NCBI RefSeq assembly: GCF_964253915.1
Contig: NZ_CAXUSG020000039.1
Coordinates: forward strand, 1 to 5,386
Length of the DNA stretch: 5,386 nucleotides
Origin: Metarhizobium sp964253915
GTDB lineage: Bacteria > Pseudomonadota > Alphaproteobacteria > Rhizobiales > Rhizobiaceae
Direction of reading: 5' to 3'
Both the position numbers and the translations under genes were made by a program. The notes under the pieces are model-generated. The model did not search any database and had not been told where the DNA came from. It was given only the letters and a program-made list of their open reading frames with translations. This document shows, in pieces, positions 1 to 3,538 of the stretch (positions are counted from its first letter, which is position 1; every line of letters begins with the position of its first letter).

Positions 1-406
1 TAAGCTCATTCAGGCTTCTGCCGTTTTGGATTTAACCGAAGATGATTTCGATTTTCTGACGAGTAACAAAGTTTGGATTGCTACTGACCGCTCTCGTGCT
101 CGTCGCTGCGTTGAGGCTTGCGTTTATGGTACGCTGGACTTTGTAGGATACCCTCGCTTTCCTGCTCCTGTTGAGTTTATTGCTGCCGTCATTGCTTATT
201 ATGTTCATCCCGTCAACATTCAAACGGCCTGTCTCATCATGGAAGGCGCTGAATTTACGGAAAACATTATTAATGGCGTCGAGCGTCCGGTTAAAGCCGC
301 TGAATTGTTCGCGTTTACCTTGCGTGTACGCGCAGGAAACACTGACGTTCTTACTGACGCAGAAGAAAACGTGCGTCAAAAATTACGTGCAGAAGGAGTG
401 ATGTAA
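1..406 (+). CDS. D: External scaffolding protein D, main part (starts at 5334)
   Basis: This part encodes residues 18-152 of the external scaffolding protein. In phiX174, 240 copies form the outer lattice of the procapsid, bridging F pentamers and G spikes, and are released on maturation. The protein is mainly helical; Gly61 (codon 128-130) corresponds to the known flexible hinge in helix 3 that lets subunits take four conformations. There is no ATG at base 1 because the frame comes from the other edge. The stop TAA (404-406) shares one base with the ATG of J (TAATG), which suggests translational coupling. Gene E is read in another frame at 126-401. Two bases appear to differ from the reference (145 and 391); both are silent in D (Val66 GTA, Ala GCA). 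Confidence 0.98.
   Translation, partial: KLIQASAVLDLTEDDFDFLTSNKVWIATDRSRARRCVEACVYGTLDFVGYPRFPAPVEFIAAVIAYYVHPVNIQTACLIMEGAEFTENIINGVERPVKAAELFAFTLRVRAGNTDVLTDAEENVRQKLRAEGVM
113..116 (+). promoter_or_regulatory. Ribosome binding site of gene E inside gene D
   Basis: GAGG ends nine bases before the E start at 126. It is a modest Shine-Dalgarno match embedded in D codons, and it supports the ATG at 126 as the E start despite the amber codon that follows. Confidence 0.65.
126..401 (+). CDS. E: Lysis protein E, interrupted by an amber codon (am3 allele)
   Basis: Gene E lies wholly inside D in another frame. Wild-type E is a 91-residue membrane protein that inhibits MraY, the lipid I synthase, in a complex with host SlyD, causing lysis by blocking cell-wall synthesis. 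Here the frame opens ATG GTA CGC TGG ACT TTG and then reads TAG at 144-146, where wild type has Trp7 (TGG). This is the am3 lesion. Past it the frame is open to TGA at 399-401 and keeps the hydrophobic segment (about residues 10-27), the essential Pro21 and the basic C-terminal half. An SD-like GAGG sits at 113-116. Residue 89 is Gln (CAG), where I recall Arg. Without an amber suppressor the product is a hexapeptide, so lysis should fail. Reinitiation at Met26 (201) would lose most of the membrane segment. Confidence 0.96.
393..398 (+). promoter_or_regulatory. Ribosome binding site of gene J
   Basis: AAGGAG ends seven bases before the J ATG at 406. It lies in the last codons of both D and E, so three reading frames constrain or use the same few bases. 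Confidence 0.8.
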
Positions 407-522
407 TGTCTAAAGGTAAAAAACGTTCTGGCGCTCGCCCTGGTCGTCCGCAGCCGTTGCGAGGTACTAAAGGCAAGCGTAAAGGCGCTCGTCTTTGGTA
501 TGTAGGTGGTCAACAATTTTAA
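406..522 (+). CDS. J: DNA-binding packaging protein J
   Basis: J encodes a 38-residue, strongly basic peptide, MSKGKKRSGARPGRPQPLRG onward, ending LWYVGGQQF. It is too short for most ORF finders but has a strong AAGGAG site, and its start overlaps the D stop by one base. About 60 copies enter the procapsid with the single-stranded DNA. The Lys/Arg-rich N-terminal half neutralises the phosphates, and the aromatic C-terminal part docks in a cleft of F, displacing the internal scaffold B. The Pro/Gly-rich, acid-free sequence fits an extended polypeptide without secondary structure. It lies between D and F in the late transcription unit. Confidence 0.98.
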   Translation: MSKGKKRSGARPGRPQPLRGTKGKRKGARLWYVGGQQF

Positions 523-526
523 TTGC

Positions 527-542
527 AGGGGCTTCGGCCCCT
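527..542 (+). terminator. J-F intergenic C(TTCG)G hairpin, probable terminator TJ
   Basis: An A-T pair and five G-C pairs (GGGGC / GCCCC) close a TTCG loop, the exceptionally stable C(UUCG)G tetraloop in RNA. It fills the 36-base J-F gap. A partial terminator after J is known in phiX174. The tract after the stem (TACTTGAGG) is not a U run, so termination should be leaky, which fits F, G and H being expressed from the same upstream promoters. Confidence 0.65.
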
Positions 543-558
543 TACTTGAGGATAAATT

Positions 559-1842
559 ATGTCTAATATTCAAACTGGCGCCGAGCGTATGCCGCATGAC
601 CTTTCCCATCTTGGCTTCCTTGCTGGTCAGATTGGTCGTCTTATTACCATTTCAACTACTCCGGTTATCGCTGGCGACTCCTTCGAGATGGACGCCGTTG
701 GCGCTCTCCGTCTTTCTCCATTGCGTCGTGGCCTTGCTATTGACTCTACTGTAGACATTTTTACTTTTTATGTCCCTCATCGTCACGTTTATGGTGAACA
801 GTGGATTAAGTTCATGAAGGATGGTGTTAATGCCACTCCTCTCCCGACTGTTAACACTACTGGTTATATTGACCATGCCGCTTTTCTTGGCACGATTAAC
901 CCTGATACCAATAAAATCCCTAAGCATTTGTTTCAGGGTTATTTGAATATCTATAACAACTATTTTAAAGCGCCGTGGATGCCTGACCGTACCGAGGCTA
1001 ACCCTAATGAGCTTAATCAAGATGATGCTCGTTATGGTTTCCGTTGCTGCCATCTCAAAAACATTTGGACTGCTCCGCTTCCTCCTGAGACTGAGCTTTC
1101 TCGCCAAATGACGACTTCTACCACATCTATTGACATTATGGGTCTGCAAGCTGCTTATGCTAATTTGCATACTGACCAAGAACGTGATTACTTCATGCAG
1201 CGTTACCATGATGTTATTTCTTCATTTGGAGGTAAAACCTCTTATGACGCTGACAACCGTCCTTTACTTGTCATGCGCTCTAATCTCTGGGCATCTGGCT
1301 ATGATGTTGATGGAACTGACCAAACGTCGTTAGGCCAGTTTTCTGGTCGTGTTCAACAGACCTATAAACATTCTGTGCCGCGTTTCTTTGTTCCTGAGCA
1401 TGGCACTATGTTTACTCTTGCGCTTGTTCGTTTTCCGCCTACTGCGACTAAAGAGATTCAGTACCTTAACGCTAAAGGTGCTTTGACTTATACCGATATT
1501 GCTGGCGACCCTGTTTTGTATGGCAACTTGCCGCCGCGTGAAATTTCTATGAAGGATGTTTTCCGTTCTGGTGATTCGTCTAAGAAGTTTAAGATTGCTG
1601 AGGGTCAGTGGTATCGTTATGCGCCTTCGTATGTTTCTCCTGCTTATCACCTTCTTGAAGGCTTCCCATTCATTCAGGAACCGCCTTCTGGTGATTTGCA
1701 AGAACGCGTACTTATTCGCCACCATGATTATGACCAGTGTTTCCAGTCCGTTCAGTTGTTGCAGTGGAATAGTCAGGTTAAATTTAATGTGACCGTTTAT
1801 CGCAATCTGCCGACCACTCGCGATTCAATCATGACTTCGTGA
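559..1842 (+). CDS. F: Major capsid protein F
   Basis: F is the 427-residue capsid protein, starting MSNIQTGAERMPHDLSHLGF and recognised in full as phiX174 F. Sixty copies form the T=1 shell. The family fold is an eight-stranded jelly-roll barrel with very long loop insertions, which account for its size. The shell binds host lipopolysaccharide, holds J inside and carries the G spikes at the five-fold axes. The start is set by ATG at 559, with GAGG at 548-551 seven bases upstream. The stop is TGA at 1840-1842 followed by a nearby TAA. No residue differs from the phiX174 F I remember. It lies between the J hairpin and the F-G intergenic region in the late unit. Confidence 0.98.
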   Translation: MSNIQTGAERMPHDLSHLGFLAGQIGRLITISTTPVIAGDSFEMDAVGALRLSPLRRGLAIDSTVDIFTFYVPHRHVYGEQWIKFMKDGVNATPLPTVNTTGYIDHAAFLGTINPDTNKIPKHLFQGYLNIYNNYFKAPWMPDRTEANPNELNQDDARYGFRCCHLKNIWTAPLPPETELSRQMTTSTTSIDIMGLQAAYANLHTDQERDYFMQRYHDVISSFGGKTSYDADNRPLLVMRSNLWASGYDVDGTDQTSLGQFSGRVQQTYKHSVPRFFVPEHGTMFTLALVRFPPTATKEIQYLNAKGALTYTDIAGDPVLYGNLPPREISMKDVFRSGDSSKKFKIAEGQWYRYAPSYVSPAYHLLEGFPFIQEPPSGDLQERVLIRHHDYDQCFQSVQLLQWNSQVKFNVTVYRNLPTTRDSIMTS

Positions 1843-1858
1843 TAAAAGATTGAGTGTG

Positions 1859-1930
1859 AGGTTATAACGCCGAAGCGGTAAAAATTTTAATTTTTGCCGC
1901 TGAGGGGTTGACCAAGCGAAGCGCGGTAGG
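1859..1930 (+). other. Complementary-strand origin: primosome assembly site (PriA/n' site)
   Basis: The F-G intergenic region of the virion strand carries the site where host PriA (protein n') binds SSB-coated DNA and assembles the primosome to begin complementary-strand synthesis. Visible here are the large hairpin at 1874-1901 and two copies of CGAAGCG (1871-1877 and 1917-1923) flanking it, the second lying in GCGAAGC (1916-1922), a sequence known to form an unusually stable DNA mini-hairpin. The limits given are approximate; the published protected fragment of about 55 bases maps to roughly 1859-1912 by my offset. Confidence 0.75.
1874..1901 (+). terminator. F-G intergenic hairpin, probable terminator TF and core of the primosome site
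   Basis: A 13-bp stem (GCGGTAAAAATT against AATTTTTGCCGC plus an outer A-T) with one G-T wobble and a two-base TT apex. The stem is GC-rich at its base and AT-rich at its tip. Transcription is known to end partially between F and G in phiX174, and this is the only strong hairpin in the gap. No T run follows it, so as a terminator it should be leaky. On the single-stranded genome the same fold serves primosome assembly. Confidence 0.6.
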
Positions 1931-1952
1931 TTTTCTGCTTAGGAGTTTAATC

Positions 1953-2480
1953 ATGTTTCAGACTTTTATTTCTCGCCATAATTCAAACTTTTTTTCTGAT
2001 AAGCTGGTTCTCACTTCTGTTACTCCAGCTTCTTCGGCACCTGTTTTACAGACACCTAAAGCTACATCGTCAACGTTATATTTTGATAGTTTGACGGTTA
2101 ATGCTGGTAATGGTGGTTTTCTTCATTGCATTCAGATGGATACATCTGTCAACGCCGCTAATCAGGTTGTTTCTGTTGGTGCTGATATTGCTTTTGATGC
2201 CGACCCTAAATTTTTTGCCTGTTTGGTTCGCTTTGAGTCTTCTTCGGTTCCGACTACCCTCCCGACTGCCTATGATGTTTATCCTTTGGATGGTCGCCAT
2301 GATGGTGGTTATTATACCGTCAAGGACTGTGTGACTATTGACGTCCTTCCCCGTACGCCGGGCAATAATGTTTATGTTGGTTTCATGGTTTGGTCTAACT
2401 TTACCGCTACTAAATGCCGCGGATTGGTTTCGCTGAATCAGGTTATTAAAGAGATTATTTGTCTCCAGCCACTTAAGTGA
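1953..2480 (+). CDS. G: Major spike protein G
   Basis: G is a 175-residue protein starting MFQTFISRHNSNFFSDKLVL, recognised as the phiX174 spike. Five copies form a beta-barrel spike at each of the twelve five-fold vertices and contribute to host lipopolysaccharide recognition. An upstream in-frame GTG/TTG extension reaches about 1908, but the ATG at 1953 is preferred because AGGAG (1941-1945) sits seven bases before it and the upstream bases belong to the primosome region. The stop TGA (2478-2480) overlaps the ribosome site of H. Three apparent differences from the reference fall here: 2289 (Asp113, recalled as Asn), and silent 2351 and 2369. Confidence 0.98.
   Translation: MFQTFISRHNSNFFSDKLVLTSVTPASSAPVLQTPKATSSTLYFDSLTVNAGNGGFLHCIQMDTSVNAANQVVSVGADIAFDADPKFFACLVRFESSSVPTTLPTAYDVYPLDGRHDGGYYTVKDCVTIDVLPRTPGNNVYVGFMVWSNFTATKCRGLVSLNQVIKEIICLQPLK
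2470..2479 (+). terminator. CACTTAAGTG palindrome at the end of G, possible weak terminator TG
   Basis: A perfect 10-base palindrome spans the last G codons and the first two bases of its stop. Partial termination after G is described for phiX174, but with no real loop and no T run this is a poor intrinsic terminator. It could instead modulate access to the H ribosome site, which begins at its last base. Confidence 0.3.
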
Positions 2481-2486
2481 GGTGAT
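2479..2486 (+). promoter_or_regulatory. Very strong ribosome binding site of H overlapping the G stop
   Basis: GAGGTGAT matches eight consecutive bases of the 16S rRNA anti-Shine-Dalgarno tail and begins inside the G stop codon TGA (2478-2480). The H ATG follows at 2489 after only two bases; counted from the GAGG core the spacing is six bases. It fixes the H start and implies coupled translation of G and H. Confidence 0.8.
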
Positions 2487-2488
2487 TT

Positions 2489-3475
2489 ATGTTTGGTGCT
2501 ATTGCTGGCGGTATTGCTTCTGCTCTTGCTGGTGGCGCCATGTCTAAATTGTTTGGAGGCGGTCAAAAAGCCGCCTCCGGTGGCATTCAAGGTGATGTGC
2601 TTGCTACCGATAACAATACTGTAGGCATGGGTGATGCTGGTATTAAATCTGCCATTCAAGGCTCTAATGTTCCTAACCCTGATGAGGCCGTCCCTAGTTT
2701 TGTTTCTGGTGCTATGGCTAAAGCTGGTAAAGGACTTCTTGAAGGTACGTTGCAGGCTGGCACTTCTGCCGTTTCTGATAAGTTGCTTGATTTGGTTGGA
2801 CTTGGTGGCAAGTCTGCCGCTGATAAAGGAAAGGATACTCGTGATTATCTTGCTGCTGCATTTCCTGAGCTTAATGCTTGGGAGCGTGCTGGTGCTGATG
2901 CTTCCTCTGCTGGTATGGTTGACGCCGGATTTGAGAATCAAAAAGAGCTTACTAAAATGCAACTGGACAATCAGAAAGAGATTGCCGAGATGCAAAATGA
3001 GACTCAAAAAGAGATTGCTGGCATTCAGTCGGCGACTTCACGCCAGAATACGAAAGACCAGGTATATGCACAAAATGAGATGCTTGCTTATCAACAGAAG
3101 GAGTCTACTGCTCGCGTTGCGTCTATTATGGAAAACACCAATCTTTCCAAGCAACAGCAGGTTTCCGAGATTATGCGCCAAATGCTTACTCAAGCTCAAA
3201 CGGCTGGTCAGTATTTTACCAATGACCAAATCAAAGAAATGACTCGCAAGGTTAGTGCTGAGGTTGACTTAGTTCATCAGCAAACGCAGAATCAGCGGTA
3301 TGGCTCTTCTCATATTGGCGCTACTGCAAAGGATATTTCTAATGTCGTCACTGATGCTGCTTCTGGTGTGGTTGATATTTTTCATGGTATTGATAAAGCT
3401 GTTGCCGATACTTGGAACAATTTCTGGAAAGACGGTAAAGCTGATGGTATTGGCTCTAATTTGTCTAGGAAATAA
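2489..3475 (+). CDS. H: DNA pilot (minor spike) protein H
   Basis: H is a 328-residue protein of which about ten copies assemble into a helical tube that crosses the host envelope and conducts the viral DNA into the cell. The N-terminal 25 residues are Gly/Ala-rich and hydrophobic (MFGAIAGGIASALAGGAMSK), a glycine-zipper-like membrane segment. Residues 150-182 hold three 11-residue repeats with the NQKE/TQKE pattern, the start of the long coiled coil that continues Gln/Glu/Lys-rich to about residue 280. The C-terminal part has another amphipathic stretch (DISNVVTDAASGVVDIFHGI). It follows G by eight bases and has a near-perfect ribosome site. Residue 68 is Val (GTC, 2690-2692), where I recall Ala. 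A strong internal hairpin lies at 2555-2578. Confidence 0.98.
   Translation: MFGAIAGGIASALAGGAMSKLFGGGQKAASGGIQGDVLATDNNTVGMGDAGIKSAIQGSNVPNPDEAVPSFVSGAMAKAGKGLLEGTLQAGTSAVSDKLLDLVGLGGKSAADKGKDTRDYLAAAFPELNAWERAGADASSAGMVDAGFENQKELTKMQLDNQKEIAEMQNETQKEIAGIQSATSRQNTKDQVYAQNEMLAYQQKESTARVASIMENTNLSKQQQVSEIMRQMLTQAQTAGQYFTNDQIKEMTRKVSAEVDLVHQQTQNQRYGSSHIGATAKDISNVVTDAASGVVDIFHGIDKAVADTWNNFWKDGKADGIGSNLSRK
2555..2578 (+). other. Strong hairpin inside the H coding sequence
   Basis: GGAGGCGG (2555-2562) is perfectly complementary to CCGCCTCC (2571-2578), giving an 8-bp GC-rich stem with an eight-base A-rich loop, or nine pairs with a T-G wobble. It lies in H codons about 23-30. No T run follows, so it is not an intrinsic terminator. 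I know of no assigned role. Confidence 0.7.
2936..3034 (+). repeat. Three tandem 33-base units encoding hendecad coiled-coil repeats in H
   Basis: Units at 2936-2968, 2969-3001 and 3002-3034 encode NQKELTKMQLD, NQKEIAEMQNE and TQKEIAGIQSA. Spacing is exactly 11 codons, with QKE and a Met/Ile-Gln pair at fixed positions. Eleven-residue periodicity gives the nearly straight helices expected in the alpha-helical barrel of the H tube. The DNA copies have diverged by synonymous and conservative changes. Confidence 0.8.
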
Positions 3476-3484
3476 CCGTCAGGA

Positions 3485-3520
3485 TTGACACCCTCCCAAT
3501 TGTATGTTTTCATGCCTCCA
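3485..3520 (+). promoter_or_regulatory. Promoter PA, transcribing gene A
   Basis: A perfect -35 box TTGACA lies at 3485-3490. With a 17-base spacer the -10 falls at 3508-3513 (TTTCAT), a poor match. TATGTT at 3503 is a better-looking box but leaves only 12 bases of spacing. The published A mRNA start, as I recall it, is at AAATC, here about 3520, which fits the 17-base reading. The start then lies inside the terminator hairpin at 3514-3532. Confidence 0.7.
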
Positions 3521-3538
3521 AATCTTGGAGGCTTTTTT
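3514..3538 (+). terminator. Main rho-independent terminator TH, between H and A
   Basis: GCCTCCAA (3514-3521) pairs with TTGGAGGC (3525-3532) around an ATC loop and is followed at once by six T (3533-3538). This is the only textbook intrinsic terminator in the genome and ends the late transcripts after H. The gene A start codon begins at the next base, 3539. Confidence 0.92.
3527..3531 (+). promoter_or_regulatory. Ribosome binding site of gene A inside the terminator stem
   Basis: GGAGG forms part of the 3' arm of the terminator stem and ends seven bases before the A ATG at 3539. In transcripts reading through from H it would be paired and hidden; in transcripts started near 3520 the 5' arm is missing and it should be free. 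Confidence 0.75.

Noticed and set aside
171..401. Gene E starting at TTG 171
   Set aside because: This start appears only because the amber codon at 144 cuts the frame. The true E start is ATG 126, with GAGG at 113-116; no ribosome site supports 171.
506..754. 82-codon frame across the J end, the J-F gap and the F start
   Set aside because: It resembles the E-like hydrophobic reading of T-rich codons. It begins inside J without a good ribosome site and spans the terminator hairpin.
652..1209. 185-codon open frame on the minus strand opposite F
   Set aside because: It is a shadow of F with no start signals, no recognisable domain and no known minus-strand transcript.
1908..1952. N-terminal extension of G from a non-ATG codon
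   Set aside because: These bases belong to the primosome-site region, and the known 175-residue G starts at ATG 1953 with AGGAG correctly spaced.
2438..3007. 189-codon open frame on the minus strand opposite H
   Set aside because: It is a shadow of H. No ribosome site or minus-strand promoter is evident, phiX174 transcribes only the + strand sense, and the translation is Ser/Thr/Arg/Ile-rich low-complexity reading of the complement.
2631..3242. 203-codon + strand frame inside H, very Leu-rich
   Set aside because: The hydrophobic composition comes from T-rich third positions of H read one base off. No convincing ribosome site precedes it, and no phiX174 gene is known here. Its length is worth remembering, but there is no positive evidence.
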